Source of the DNA: Leeuwenhoekiella nanhaiensis
GTDB lineage: Bacteria; Bacteroidota; Bacteroidia; Flavobacteriales; Flavobacteriaceae
Reading direction: 5' to 3'
NCBI RefSeq assembly: GCF_002744755.1
Contig: NZ_KZ319298.1
Span: 1-32,523 of the forward strand
Length of the DNA stretch: 32,523 nucleotides
A program made the translations under genes and the position numbers. Below are positions 8,888-18,496 of the stretch, piece after piece. Under the pieces are notes generated by a model. It was not told where the DNA came from, did not search any database, and worked only from the letters and a program-made list of their open reading frames with translations. Position 1 is the first letter of the stretch; every line of letters starts with the position of its first letter.

Positions 8888-10052
8888 GTTGTTGTAATAC
8901 CTGTTTTAAATAAGCTGCGGCTTCTGCAACCCGATACCGGGTTTGATACAATTCCCGAGCGTTATGCGCATACTCCTGTTTCAGGCGGTCTTCCATAACG
9001 AGCAGGTGCTCCAGTCCTGAAGTAACCCCCTCCAAATCGTCAGCAAACACCATTCCCGCTCGGGCATCGCTAATTTCCCGCCAAATATTTACCGGCTTAC
9101 TGATGGCGACCGGAGTATGGCAGGCCAGCGCTTCCACCACCGCGATCCCAAAATTCTCCTGATGGCTGGGTAAGATAAACCAGTCTGCCCCATACAGGGC
9201 GCCCCATTTGGCATCGCCCTGCAGCATCCCGGGAAAATAAATCGGCAAACCTTCGGCCAGTTTCCGCAACCCGTTACCATATGCGGTATCCATCCCCGGC
9301 CCGGCAATGACCAAAATAGGAATTTGCGGGTTTTGCTTATAATGGCTACGGTAGGCCTGTATTAAAAGATCTACTCCTTTTTTTTGATGTACCCGGCTTA
9401 AAAAAAGCCAGTAGGGCTGCGCCGCAGCCTGAGGACACTGTTCTAAAAAAGCCTGTTGATGGATTGTGGTTTTTTGGGGCGGTTCCTGTATCCCATACCC
9501 CACATTCAGTTCGGCTTTGGGATGGTATCCGGAAAAAGTGGTACGCGCCAACAGCAATTCCTGCTCGCAGGTAAATAAAACCCCGTCTACCCCATTGACT
9601 ACATGTTTTTCTAACAACTGCCAGAACACCCGGTTACGCAGGGCTTTAAAACGCCGCTCGGGCGCCTTTTGAAAATAAGGATCCAACATCCCATGCGGCA
9701 TAACAAAAAATTTGGGTACGGGCTTCCCGGCACCTTTAAGCTGCTTCCAGGTGCGGTAGGTACCGTAGCTGGTATACAGCCACAACCCGTGTATAATTGC
9801 ATAATCGTAATCCCCCAAATGCTGCTCCAGCCATGGTTTTAATGCAGCAGTGTAGCCATAAGGAGTTTTTACCGGTCCCAGGGCGGTAATTTTAAATGCA
9901 TCGCTTCCCAAAAAGGCGGCATCTGTAGGGTCTAAACAAACCACCTCGGTAGTTACCCCAAGCTCCTGCAGGGCTGGGATACTGTTACGAATGCCCTGAC
10001 AGGGGCCTCCAGAGGCCGGGTTCATTGATGCTATGATACGTAGCATCCTCAT
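8880..10052 (-). CDS. GT4 glycosyltransferase
   Basis: This 390-residue GT-B retaining-type glycosyltransferase begins with LRIIASMNPASGGPCQGI, the glycine-rich acceptor loop of family 4. The C-terminal domain has the FLSRVHQKKGVDLLIQAY segment and the E-x7-E motif in HQENFGIAVVEALACHTPVA. I chose the ATG at 10050-10052, which forms an ATGA overlap with the upstream stop. An upstream in-frame ATG at 10073 would add seven basic residues inside the preceding gene. The sugar is unknown. Confidence 0.87.
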   Translation of the reverse strand: MRMLRIIASMNPASGGPCQGIRNSIPALQELGVTTEVVCLDPTDAAFLGSDAFKITALGPVKTPYGYTAALKPWLEQHLGDYDYAIIHGLWLYTSYGTYRTWKQLKGAGKPVPKFFVMPHGMLDPYFQKAPERRFKALRNRVFWQLLEKHVVNGVDGVLFTCEQELLLARTTFSGYHPKAELNVGYGIQEPPQKTTIHQQAFLEQCPQAAAQPYWLFLSRVHQKKGVDLLIQAYRSHYKQNPQIPILVIAGPGMDTAYGNGLRKLAEGLPIYFPGMLQGDAKWGALYGADWFILPSHQENFGIAVVEALACHTPVAISKPVNIWREISDARAGMVFADDLEGVTSGLEHLLVMEDRLKQEYAHNARELYQTRYRVAEAAAYLKQVLQQHE

Positions 10053-11224
10053 AACTTTTCCTTTTCTGACCATTTCTGAGAAACGATCTGTTTATAGATT
10101 AAGGCTATATGATCTAGAGTTTTTGAAGTGTTAAAACGTTTGGCGTTTTGAAGTCCGGCTTCTACGAGGTTGAGGCGTTCCCGATCGTTCAAATCCAAAA
10201 GCATTTCCAGTCTTGCCACTCCGGTAGTAATAAACTCCTCGTGATCCTGATGCTTTCTTCTTGGGATATACCAGGCTGCTTCCCCACCTACCTCATTCAT
10301 AGGTGCTGCTGCCGTTGTGATGACCGGGCAACCACTGGCCTGAGCCTCAGCAATAGGCCAGCCAAAACCCTCTTCAAGCGAAGGATAGAGCAAAACCAGT
10401 GCACCCTGATAAGCCATACGCACCTGTTCATCTGAAAATCCGGTACAGAAATGTACCCGGGCTTTAGAATGCATCGTTTTTCGATAGGCAAGCAGATTTT
10501 CATTAGGAGCGGTACCTACCAGCAATAGTGGTGCGGCATCGGGGTTTTGAGCGCTGTAGGCTTCATAAAGCTCCAGCACACCGAGCCGGTTTTTATAAAA
10601 CTGATTGCCCCCCACGTGTAAAATATAGCCTGTATTTAAATCTAAATTCAAAGCCAGTCCTAAATCTTTTCGAACCTCAACCGGATTGTTGGGTTTAAAC
10701 TCCTGATTAAACCCATTATACACTACTTCTGAAATTTGGGGCGTATGCTTTAAAAAAGCTTGTAAATCCTGTCGGGTTTTTTCAGAGATACAAATAAAAC
10801 AATTTCCCTGCCGGTATCCCCATCTGATAAATTGCTGATACCAGCGCCCGGTAGTGCCTACGGCTTGTTCCGGAAAGGCTCCTTCCGCTGCCCGTTGGGC
10901 CAAAAAATCATGACAATGAATCACATGGGCCTTTTTCTTTACCAGCGGTACCCAGGGGCCTAAAGCCTGATCGGCAAACACATACAAATCCGGTTCAGCT
11001 TGCCTGCGCAGCTTAAAAGCGAGGGGAAAAACAAGGTATTGATCCAGATAGCCCAGCCATTTTTTAAAAAATTTTGGAGCGGGAGTTTTATAAAAAAAAG
11101 CCCTGGCCGTACGCACGCTTACGTTGTGACCTCGCTCCCGCATGCCTTGCTCCAGCATGCGTGCATACCGCGGCATACTGTTTGAATTCAAAAATGCAGG
11201 ATGGGTAAATAAAACGATGCGCAT
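10049..11224 (-). CDS. GT4 glycosyltransferase
   Basis: This 391-residue GT-B glycosyltransferase has the N-terminal MRIVLFTHPAFLNSNSMPRY, a mid region HVIHCHDFLAQRAAEGAF, ending its first domain with FICISEKTRQDL. The nucleotide-sugar-binding half has ILHVGGNQFYKNRLGVLELY and the E-x7-E motif in LEEGFGWPIAEAQASGCPVI. It sits two bases after the upstream GT4 gene and overlaps the next one by four bases. The pattern fits family GT4, in a subgroup related to mannosyl- or rhamnosyltransferases, but specificity cannot be assigned. Confidence 0.88.
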   Translation of the reverse strand: MRIVLFTHPAFLNSNSMPRYARMLEQGMRERGHNVSVRTARAFFYKTPAPKFFKKWLGYLDQYLVFPLAFKLRRQAEPDLYVFADQALGPWVPLVKKKAHVIHCHDFLAQRAAEGAFPEQAVGTTGRWYQQFIRWGYRQGNCFICISEKTRQDLQAFLKHTPQISEVVYNGFNQEFKPNNPVEVRKDLGLALNLDLNTGYILHVGGNQFYKNRLGVLELYEAYSAQNPDAAPLLLVGTAPNENLLAYRKTMHSKARVHFCTGFSDEQVRMAYQGALVLLYPSLEEGFGWPIAEAQASGCPVITTAAAPMNEVGGEAAWYIPRRKHQDHEEFITTGVARLEMLLDLNDRERLNLVEAGLQNAKRFNTSKTLDHIALIYKQIVSQKWSEKEKL

Positions 11225-11226
11225 AG

Positions 11227-12387
11227 TTAATGGAGTACTGGTTTTAACCCCAAGTAAATGGCTTCAAAATTATACTCATCAACCAGTTCCAGAGAAGTGA
11301 TTCCATCTGCTGCCAGAGCATTCCCGTACAATACCGCCTGCAGACTATCAGTCAGGGCGGCTACATCCCCGGTTTTAAATATAAGCCCATTAGCTCCCGG
11401 TCTCACCAGATCAGAGGCACACCCGGTCAAATCAGATAGCACCAGATTTAAATTAAAGTTCATAGCCTCATTAACCGAAAGCCCCCAGTTTTCGCCCTGC
11501 CCTGAGCACATGACAAAAACATCCCCCAAAGCATACCAGTTGGGAATTTCAGATTGGTTGACAAAGCCGGTAAGAATAACCTGCTTTATTTGGTGAGTCT
11601 TAATATAGGCTTCCAGCTCCCCGCGCAATTCCCCGTCTCCTACAAGCACAAGCCAGCAATCTGCCCGGTTAAGCTGCCTAAAAGCCTGCAATAAATCGAG
11701 AGGACGCTTTTTAGGAATGTATTTGGCACTAAAAACAATAACCTTATCACCTTCGGCAATACCGTATTTCAAACGAAGTGCCTTGGGATTGGTTTGTATC
11801 CTGCGAAAACGCGCATTATCAATGGCATAGGGCACATGGAGAATTTGGGCATCGGGTATTCCATAGGATTTATAAAAGGCTTTATTCTCCTTCCCTACTG
11901 CACAGAAATAATCGATTCGCGGGAACAGAATAGCTTTAAGACCAAAACGCTTGATTTTTTGTTTAAATCCGGTTTTTAGCAGTTCATGACTATATGGCAT
12001 ATCATTGCGAATGCAAATGGTATGCCCGGCCAGCCTCCCAAGCATCAGCACCAAAAAATGAGTCAGGTAATTCCATCCGTGTACCACGATCACCGCCGGC
12101 TCTATTTGAAAAAGCCGGTAGACCAGTCTGGGATTGATCAGACCAAAAAAGCGACTGCTGTCTTCTTCTTTAAACCCGTAATTTTTAAAGAAGTGATAGG
12201 CATAGCCTTCCAGCAGGGGAATATCCCATTTTATGTTGACGCCAAATTCCCGATCCATTCTACCCTTGATGGATTTATCGGAACAATACCAGGCTTCACA
12301 CTGCACACCTCGCGTATTCAAATAGGCATATAAGGGAGCAAAATATTGGATGGGATGCGAATTGATAAAGATGAGTTTTTTAGGCAT
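11227..12387 (-). CDS. GT4 glycosyltransferase
   Basis: This 386-residue GT-B enzyme has the N-terminal KLIFINSHPIQYFAPLYAYL, which is characteristic of a GT4 subgroup found in capsule loci. The donor half has IVFSAKYIPKKRPLDLLQAF and an E-x7-E motif in GQGENWGLSVNEAMNFNLNL. Cys-Ile-Arg-Asn near residue 125 follows a hydrophobic stretch that may be a membrane-contact helix. It is two bases ahead of the next glycosyltransferase gene and follows the polymerase gene by 14 bases. Substrate unknown. Confidence 0.87.
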   Translation of the reverse strand: MPKKLIFINSHPIQYFAPLYAYLNTRGVQCEAWYCSDKSIKGRMDREFGVNIKWDIPLLEGYAYHFFKNYGFKEEDSSRFFGLINPRLVYRLFQIEPAVIVVHGWNYLTHFLVLMLGRLAGHTICIRNDMPYSHELLKTGFKQKIKRFGLKAILFPRIDYFCAVGKENKAFYKSYGIPDAQILHVPYAIDNARFRRIQTNPKALRLKYGIAEGDKVIVFSAKYIPKKRPLDLLQAFRQLNRADCWLVLVGDGELRGELEAYIKTHQIKQVILTGFVNQSEIPNWYALGDVFVMCSGQGENWGLSVNEAMNFNLNLVLSDLTGCASDLVRPGANGLIFKTGDVAALTDSLQAVLYGNALAADGITSLELVDEYNFEAIYLGLKPVLH

Positions 12388-12401
12388 AATACGCTATAGT
12401 A

Positions 12402-13769
12402 TTAGGTATTTGAAGAATCCAGTTGAAAACGGGCATCGTAATGCTGTAAAAGAATGACAATTCCTATCGCGCCCCACCAATAGATACTAACAGGGGGTTG
12501 AATACTTAAGGTTCCTACCAGTCCGGTAACCAGTATATAGCCCAGAAAAAAAGCGGCACACATAGAAAGCCCCCGATCGCGAATCCTTCTCCAGCGCTGC
12601 CAGCAATATAAAAACATATAGATTCGAAATCCATACCAAACCACTATCAGATAAAGCCCCCCCTCCCAGGCTGTAGTGGCAAAATCGGTTTCCGTCCAGA
12701 TATTAGCCCGGATTCGGGCGGCATAACGGCTTATTTGATCGACCCCATTGGTCATGACGCCTAGGCCCTTTCCAAAAACAAATGCGATGGGATTATCTTC
12801 CTGCAATATATTCTTGAAACCTCCGGTAAACGATCCCAACACCCGTCCTTGAATCTCCTCAGTATTGCTTTGCCCATTATAACCCGATGACCGCTGGGTA
12901 TAGGCGGCAAAGGCATCCGGTTTAAAAACAGGCAGTAAAAGCAGTAAGGCCAAGAGACCCAATATAGGCACAACAGACTTTTTAAGCACAAAACTCTGGT
13001 TTTTAAATAGGGAAAAAATTAAACCCAAAGCAAAGACCGAACCGGCACCAAAAACTGCCGTCCGCCCCCCGGTCACAAAAACTCCAAGGATCAGACATCC
13101 CAAATATAAAACAGGCAGAAACTTAGTAAATGTGCTTCGTTTTACTCCACTGGAAGCCCGCAATTCCGGAAAATACAACAGACTAAAGACCACAGCACTG
13201 ATAAAATGTAAAAAAAAAGAAAATTGCCCTGTAAATGAAAAGCTAGAAGATACCCTTAAAAAACCGGCTGCTGCAAAACCCGATAAATTGCCCCCATCTA
13301 CAGCCCGGTTTAACCAGTGTGTTGCAGGCAATTGCAGTTGAATCAGAGCGATGATTACTGTTGGAATAATAAAAAAACTGAGCGTTTTAAAAAACCTTAC
13401 AAAGCGTTCAAAATCCCCATCTATAAAAGCGCTAATCAGTAGACTCCCGGTAATCGCGTAAAAGACATACTGCTTCAAACCCCAGGGTACCAGTACCGGG
13501 TCGTAAAACGCGTGAATAACAAGAAGCGGTATAAAAAGCGCCAGCAATATCCGTACAACACGATTATACTTATTCGATTCCAAACTCACCTGTTTGATCC
13601 TGAGCAATTGCACAAGCGCATAGGCCAGTATAATATCCTTTCCAAAAAAAATTAGGGTGCTCACCAACCCGGGCACGAGTTTGCGTAACAACCCCTCTAC
13701 AATTAAAAGAATAAAGAGACTGTAACACAACCGTTGCAGGAGAATAGGATAACGTCTTAAATCACTCAT
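12402..13769 (-). CDS. Wzy-like polysaccharide polymerase (O-antigen ligase/polymerase family)
   Basis: This 455-residue polytopic membrane protein has about ten or more hydrophobic helices and one large hydrophilic loop at about residues 283-375. The loop holds QGRVLGSFTGGFKNI and FGKGLGVMTNGVDQ, followed by TETDFATTAWEGGLYLIVVWYG. The glycine-rich loop with an acidic residue, followed by a helix, is the usual layout of Wzy/WaaL/ExoQ-like proteins. As the only such protein in the window, it is the candidate polymerase that joins repeat units at the periplasmic side. Sequence identity in this family is low, so the call rests on topology and context. It overlaps the upstream GT4 gene by eight bases. 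Confidence 0.78.
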   Translation of the reverse strand: MSDLRRYPILLQRLCYSLFILLIVEGLLRKLVPGLVSTLIFFGKDIILAYALVQLLRIKQVSLESNKYNRVVRILLALFIPLLVIHAFYDPVLVPWGLKQYVFYAITGSLLISAFIDGDFERFVRFFKTLSFFIIPTVIIALIQLQLPATHWLNRAVDGGNLSGFAAAGFLRVSSSFSFTGQFSFFLHFISAVVFSLLYFPELRASSGVKRSTFTKFLPVLYLGCLILGVFVTGGRTAVFGAGSVFALGLIFSLFKNQSFVLKKSVVPILGLLALLLLLPVFKPDAFAAYTQRSSGYNGQSNTEEIQGRVLGSFTGGFKNILQEDNPIAFVFGKGLGVMTNGVDQISRYAARIRANIWTETDFATTAWEGGLYLIVVWYGFRIYMFLYCWQRWRRIRDRGLSMCAAFFLGYILVTGLVGTLSIQPPVSIYWWGAIGIVILLQHYDARFQLDSSNT

Positions 13770-14928
13770 CTTGGCTTTTTAATTGGAGACATGCTTTTAA
13801 AACCGCTGTTAACCGGCTTAGGCTTTCTGCCCAGCCGTCTAAAGCGCTTGCCTGTTCAAAAGCCTTTCTAGACATCGTATCCCGCAACGCTGTATCGGTT
13901 GCCAAAATCCGTAATTTTTCAGCTATGGCCTCGGCTGATTGAATGGGAACTATAAACCCCTCTTCTCCGTCGGTAAGTAAATCCATACCTCCCGAATTGG
14001 TAGTCGTGATTACCGGAAGCCCGTAAGATAGAGCCTCTCCTAAAACAAGCCCAAAGCCATCCTCCAGAGTAGGCAGGCAAAATACATCTGCACCCCGGTA
14101 AGCCTGTTCCAATGCCTCTCCTTTCAAAACCCCGGTAAATTGTACATTATCGGGCAACTGCAAATCGGCAATCCCCGACACCTTTGCCTGTGGTCCTACC
14201 AGTTTAAGTCGTATCGGTAAATCCTGGAGCAGGCTAAGTGCCTGTATAAGATAACGAAGGCCCTTTCGCACCGATATACTCCCTACGTATAATACCTCTA
14301 TAACGGAGTCAGAACCCCGTTTTACTGGTCTTACTTCGGGCAGGGAAAATCCATAGGGCACCTTTAGCAGTTTTGATTCCGGGAATCCTTTTTCTAAAAA
14401 ACTCTGGCGTACAAATTCAGAAGGTACGAGTATATAGTCAGCTAAATCATATTCAGCAATGCGGCGCTTCACTTCCCGTTTGGGAGAGCCCTGCCAGGTT
14501 AACCTCAGACGTTTATACTCTTCCTGAAGCAATTCTTCCTGATAGGCAATATGAGAGTTTACGACTTCCACTACACTCACCACACCCAGTTTTCGGGCTC
14601 TTTGCAAACTTCTTAAGCCGCAGCCATTGTAAAACAGGATCAAATCGCTCCCGGGTACATACCGGCTTAAAACCACATCCTGCTCCAGCTTGGCCCAGTA
14701 GGCCAATTGCCGTTGAAAACGATAACCTACGGGTAAACGCAGGCTCAATACATATAAGCTCTGCAACAAATCGGCCTTAATCATCGGAAATCCGGGTTCC
14801 GTTATAGGAGAACGTTTACTCAACCGGGAAAAACCACTGATAAATTTATACAGCCCCCCCCGTTGAAACAGGCCTTTAGCGTAAATATAATGATGGGCGC
14901 GATTGGGAGCTGAATAAAGTATTTTCAT
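13762..14928 (-). CDS. GT4 glycosyltransferase
   Basis: This 388-residue GT-B glycosyltransferase begins MKILYSAPNRAHHYIYAKGL. The hinge region has YDLADYILVPSEFVRQSFLE, and the donor domain has EVLYVGSISVRKGLRYLIQA. The E-x7-E motif is in LEDGFGLVLGEALSYGLPVI, and the later TTTNSGGMDLL is standard for family 4. It is the first gene of the GC-richer right-to-left run that continues to the decarboxylase gene. It precedes the polymerase gene with an eight-base overlap. Sugar specificity unknown. Confidence 0.88.
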   Translation of the reverse strand: MKILYSAPNRAHHYIYAKGLFQRGGLYKFISGFSRLSKRSPITEPGFPMIKADLLQSLYVLSLRLPVGYRFQRQLAYWAKLEQDVVLSRYVPGSDLILFYNGCGLRSLQRARKLGVVSVVEVVNSHIAYQEELLQEEYKRLRLTWQGSPKREVKRRIAEYDLADYILVPSEFVRQSFLEKGFPESKLLKVPYGFSLPEVRPVKRGSDSVIEVLYVGSISVRKGLRYLIQALSLLQDLPIRLKLVGPQAKVSGIADLQLPDNVQFTGVLKGEALEQAYRGADVFCLPTLEDGFGLVLGEALSYGLPVITTTNSGGMDLLTDGEEGFIVPIQSAEAIAEKLRILATDTALRDTMSRKAFEQASALDGWAESLSRLTAVLKACLQLKSQDE

Positions 14929-14938
14929 AAAAACCGAG

Positions 14939-15952
14939 TCACAATTGAGCTATGAGCTCAAGATATTGGGAACTTATAGCACTGGCAGTATGCGCTTTTA
15001 AATGCGCAGGCATTTGAGATTTAAGTTTATTTTGGAGTTCAACATCATCGAGTAGGACTTTGGTTTTATATACCAGATCCTCCAGATCATTTCGTTTAAA
15101 AGCGATACCGGCATTGCCTATAGCATCCTCTAGTCCACAATCATCAGAAACAATGGGAATACATCCACAGGCCATACCCTCAAGAGCAATAATCCCAAAG
15201 GGTTCTTTCCAACGCGAAGGCGCCAACAAAAACCGATGATCATTAAGCAGGTCTACAATTTCTGCACCGCGTTTGGCTCCCACGAGATGTACGCTATCTT
15301 CCAAATGATACTTAACAATTAAGCGCTCTATGCGTTCTTTATCTTCGCCAGTACCAATGATGGTTAAAGAATAATTCTGCTTAGATGCTCCCGCGTTATT
15401 CAAACGGGAAATAAGCTCAACAGCAAGATCTGCTCCTTTATCACTAACCAGCCTGCCCAGGAATACAAAATCGCGATGCCGCTCAAGATGTTTATCGTAA
15501 AACAGCTCAGATTTATAGGGATTGTGAATGACCACAGCATTGGGATAGATTCCATCTTGTATACTTTCACTTACAGCACATACCTGCTCGGCTTGTTTCA
15601 ACCACAATTTTTTAAGGTAGGATTTAAAGGATGCCTTTTTCTTTAGATCGTAAAACCAGGTTTGTAAAATAATGACATGCTTTTTTCGAATAAACAGAAG
15701 CGGCCACGAAAGCTGGAGGCAGGGATTATGTTCTACAACACAATCTGCCCATAATAGCGTTTTCAGAAGTTGTGAAATTCCAGGTTTTCGTATTACTTTA
15801 TAATCAAAAGGCTCCTGATCTTGGTACGTTGTCCAGGTAATTACCTTAACCCGGTTACCCTTATTTTGAAATTCGTCCGCAAATATTTCCGAAATAATTT
15901 CTATCCCACCTATTGCAGGGTAGAAGCTATGTGTGAGAATTACTATATTCAT
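14939..15952 (-). CDS. GT4 glycosyltransferase
   Basis: This 337-residue GT-B enzyme starts MNIVILTHSFYPAIGGIEII, with the glycine loop typical of GT4. The donor half has FVFLGRLVSDKGADLAVELI and the E-x7-E motif in RWKEPFGIIALEGMACGCIP. It is somewhat short for the family (usually 360-400) but both domains are complete. It ends ten bases before the next GT4 gene and starts 50 bases after the gene before it. Base composition here is intermediate between the AT-rich core and the GC-richer part to the left. Confidence 0.87.
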   Translation of the reverse strand: MNIVILTHSFYPAIGGIEIISEIFADEFQNKGNRVKVITWTTYQDQEPFDYKVIRKPGISQLLKTLLWADCVVEHNPCLQLSWPLLFIRKKHVIILQTWFYDLKKKASFKSYLKKLWLKQAEQVCAVSESIQDGIYPNAVVIHNPYKSELFYDKHLERHRDFVFLGRLVSDKGADLAVELISRLNNAGASKQNYSLTIIGTGEDKERIERLIVKYHLEDSVHLVGAKRGAEIVDLLNDHRFLLAPSRWKEPFGIIALEGMACGCIPIVSDDCGLEDAIGNAGIAFKRNDLEDLVYKTKVLLDDVELQNKLKSQMPAHLKAHTASAISSQYLELIAQL

Positions 15953-16002
15953 ACGATTAAATTCTACTGAATTTTATACGTTTATCTGAAATCGAATGAA
16001 AT

Positions 16003-17130
16003 TTAGACGTTCTCAGAATTGCTTTGAAGTAAATTAATAAAAGGGGAAAGCCTATCAGGTCGTGCTAGTTTACTTGCTTGGGACTGCGCAAACAAGAATT
16101 GATCAAAGTTAGCTTCACTAAATACGGAATTATTATAAGCATCATTAAAAAAACCTTCTAACTCTATTTCTCCTTCATTAACCGGGCAGGCTACAGGTAT
16201 GTGGTGCTCGAGAAAAGCGTGTACGCTTCCGCTTTTACCTAATAAATGTCTTGGAACACTAGTTACTCCCAGATCGGCAAGATGAAATTCTTTTGATAAT
16301 GCTAAATGATCTAAAAAACCCATTAATTTGATTTCAGTATCATCCTGCAATACTTTTTGAAGTTCTAATTTAAATTGCTCCTGTTTTGAACGTCCCCCAC
16401 CCAGTAATACAAATTCAGGCATTAATTTGTTGCCCCTTAAAATTTCGATAAATCTGACCAGGAATAAAATCAAAGCAGGTTTAGGCTCCATTTGACTGAA
16501 TAATACTATTCTAAATTGTGCCTTATTATTGGGTTTTAGTATATCTGAACCGGAAGGATAAATATTTGAAAATATAGATAGGGGTAATACTTTACGACCA
16601 AAATGATTTAATTTATTTTGATAAAATGGAATTTGAGTAGTGATTAGTTTAGGATCTAGTTTAACTATTAAGTTCCTAATAATTGCTCTTTGTAAAAATT
16701 GTACCAAATGCTGTTTAAAATTCAAGGGGTAAATCCACAATTCGTGAAACATGATATGCAACTTAATGGAGGTATCTTTTAGTAAAAGTATCTTATATAA
16801 GTTTAATGGAAGACCTTTTTTTTGGTATGCATAAGGTACAAATTGCAAACTTATCCATTGAGGTTGAAACGTTTCAAGCAGCTGAAGATAGGATTTTCTA
16901 CGAATTCCAAAAGATTCGGTTTTGGATATACGTAAACACGGCACCAGCACTTTATTAACCTTCTGATTCTCCTGCACTATCCCGTTAACAGTTTTATCAT
17001 AGAGCGAAAGAATAAAGATCTTCTGTTCTTTTTTAAGGAATTCACCCGCCAAGATTCGGGAATAATCCCCAACTCCATCCTTACCTGGTTCCAAGGAACC
17101 ACAGATGAATAAAATTCTAGATTCGCTCAC
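16003..17130 (-). CDS. Putative glycosyltransferase, GT-B fold, atypical
   Basis: A 375-residue protein with a GT4-like N-terminus (RILFICGSLEPGKDGVGDYS) and a central FRIVLFSQMEPKPALILFLV. The C-terminal domain lacks a clear E-x7-E motif: the expected place reads GKSGSVHAFLEHHIPVACPV. It may belong to a divergent GT4 group or be a GT-B protein of other specificity. There is no ATG at the start; the reading begins at GTG (17128-17130) or TTG (17131-17133), overlapping the upstream acyltransferase by about 14-17 bases. The gene is AT-rich like the rest of the central core. Confidence 0.72.
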   Translation of the reverse strand: MSESRILFICGSLEPGKDGVGDYSRILAGEFLKKEQKIFILSLYDKTVNGIVQENQKVNKVLVPCLRISKTESFGIRRKSYLQLLETFQPQWISLQFVPYAYQKKGLPLNLYKILLLKDTSIKLHIMFHELWIYPLNFKQHLVQFLQRAIIRNLIVKLDPKLITTQIPFYQNKLNHFGRKVLPLSIFSNIYPSGSDILKPNNKAQFRIVLFSQMEPKPALILFLVRFIEILRGNKLMPEFVLLGGGRSKQEQFKLELQKVLQDDTEIKLMGFLDHLALSKEFHLADLGVTSVPRHLLGKSGSVHAFLEHHIPVACPVNEGEIELEGFFNDAYNNSVFSEANFDQFLFAQSQASKLARPDRLSPFINLLQSNSENV

Positions 17131-17695
17131 CAATTTTTCTAGCGGGTATACCAGCCCATATTTCGTTAACTCCTATAGATTTTGTTACTACAGCACCAGC
17201 AGCAACAATTGCGCCTGCTTGAATCGCCACGCCCTTAAGAACTATAACGTTAGCACCAAGCCAGACATTATCTTCAATCATAATTGCTTCAGAGGGACAT
17301 TGCTGATTTCTCATCAGGTCATCTAAAGAAGTACCATGATTGTGGTCTATAAATTTACAACCGGAAGCAATGAGACAATCATTACCAATTTTAATGCTAC
17401 AGGTTATATTGAATTCAGTATTTCTTCCAAGAAAAACATTATTCCCAATTTGAATACCTGTTCCTAGTTTATATATACCATCAAATTTAAAAACTACATT
17501 TTCTTCAATATCCACATTAGCACCTAATCTTACTTGATGAGGCCAGGTAACTGTAGTTTTATTCAAATAAGTTCCTTGACCTATCTTCATTCCAAGAAAC
17601 TTGTAGAGGATCGTATTTATTAAATTTGAAGATCGCTTAAATACTTTAAATCTAATTTTAAAAAATATCCTTGAGCATAATGATTTAAAAAACAT
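17117..17695 (-). CDS. Hexapeptide-repeat acyltransferase
   Basis: This 192-residue protein is a left-handed beta-helix acyltransferase, likely an O-acetyltransferase acting on a sugar of the repeat unit. The repeats run from about residue 38 to the end (IQIGNNVFLGRNTEF, IKIGNDCLIASGCKF). The catalytic His lies in FIDHNHGTS, and the loop with NVWLGANVIVLKGVAIQAGA is followed by the closing WAGIPARKIG. The N-terminus is basic and hydrophobic (FFKSLCSRIFFKIRFKVFK), which suggests membrane association. A 256-base AT-rich gap separates it from the previous gene. Confidence 0.85.
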   Translation of the reverse strand: MFFKSLCSRIFFKIRFKVFKRSSNLINTILYKFLGMKIGQGTYLNKTTVTWPHQVRLGANVDIEENVVFKFDGIYKLGTGIQIGNNVFLGRNTEFNITCSIKIGNDCLIASGCKFIDHNHGTSLDDLMRNQQCPSEAIMIEDNVWLGANVIVLKGVAIQAGAIVAAGAVVTKSIGVNEIWAGIPARKIGERI

Positions 17696-17951
17696 ATGAA
17701 ACTAAATATAAAATCATACTTTGAAAGTAGAACGATATCAGATATCAGTAAGTATCAATAAACAATTAATTCTATAATATAAACTTATAAACAATTATTT
17801 TAAATCTAAATTGATGCAAAAAATATAATAATCATTAAAGTACAAGATGTCAGATCATAATTGGTTTTTTTGGACAAAAAAACTCTTTTAATTAATAATA
17901 TTATACCCCGTAATTTTAAATTCGTTATGTCCATATTTTGAGAATTATGAT
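17696..17951. other. AT-rich intergenic gap
   Basis: This 256-base gap lies between two acyltransferase genes of the same strand. It is strongly AT-rich, has stop codons in all frames and holds no credible gene. I see a short GATATCA doublet at 17733-17746 but no convincing promoter or terminator. It could be the remnant of a lost gene or the seam between two acquired blocks. Confidence 0.5.
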
Positions 17952-18482
17952 TTACTTGAATAGTCTTATATAAGATGCATCATAATTATAAGATGGTAAT
18001 CTTTGTTTAATAATTTTAGCAGGTATACCTGCAACTACTTTTAATTCAGGAACACTTTTAGAAACTAAACAACCAGCTGCTGCCACTACACCTTTAGATA
18101 AAGATACTTTAGGCAAAATTATTACGGAAGTTCCAATCCAAACGTAGTCATCAATATTAACAGGAAAACACCTTCCTTTCATATCATCATCCATGTCATG
18201 ATCCGCGGTTAGTATGGTAACATTTGAAGATATCGATACATTATTTCCAATAGTCACTTTTCCACGAGTATCTATTCTACAATTTTCATTTATTATGGAA
18301 TTTTCTCCAATGGTGAGATTTCTAGCAGCATCAAAAGTACAACCAAGGTTTATTGCACTTCCCCTTCCTATTTTAAATCCCATTATTTTTTTATAATAAA
18401 ATTTTCTTACAAAATGCGAAGGTATCTTGTTTATTACATGATTAGCAAAATATAGTCTTAGCTCCGATAATATTCTCTTCAT
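17952..18482 (-). CDS. Hexapeptide-repeat acyltransferase (WbbJ/maltose acetyltransferase-like)
   Basis: This 176-residue beta-helix acyltransferase has repeats from about residue 35 (FKIGRGSAINLGCTFDAARN, LTIGENSIINENCRI). The catalytic His is in ILTADHDMDDDMKGRC, followed by DDYVWIGTSVIILPKVSLSK and AGIPAKIIKQR. This order is typical of capsule O-acetyltransferases of the WbbJ type. It is the third soluble acyltransferase of the locus. The gene starts 14 bases after the DUF115 gene and ends before the AT-rich gap. Confidence 0.86.
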   Translation of the reverse strand: MKRILSELRLYFANHVINKIPSHFVRKFYYKKIMGFKIGRGSAINLGCTFDAARNLTIGENSIINENCRIDTRGKVTIGNNVSISSNVTILTADHDMDDDMKGRCFPVNIDDYVWIGTSVIILPKVSLSKGVVAAAGCLVSKSVPELKVVAGIPAKIIKQRLPSYNYDASYIRLFK

Positions 18483-18496
18483 AAAGATGGATTTAT

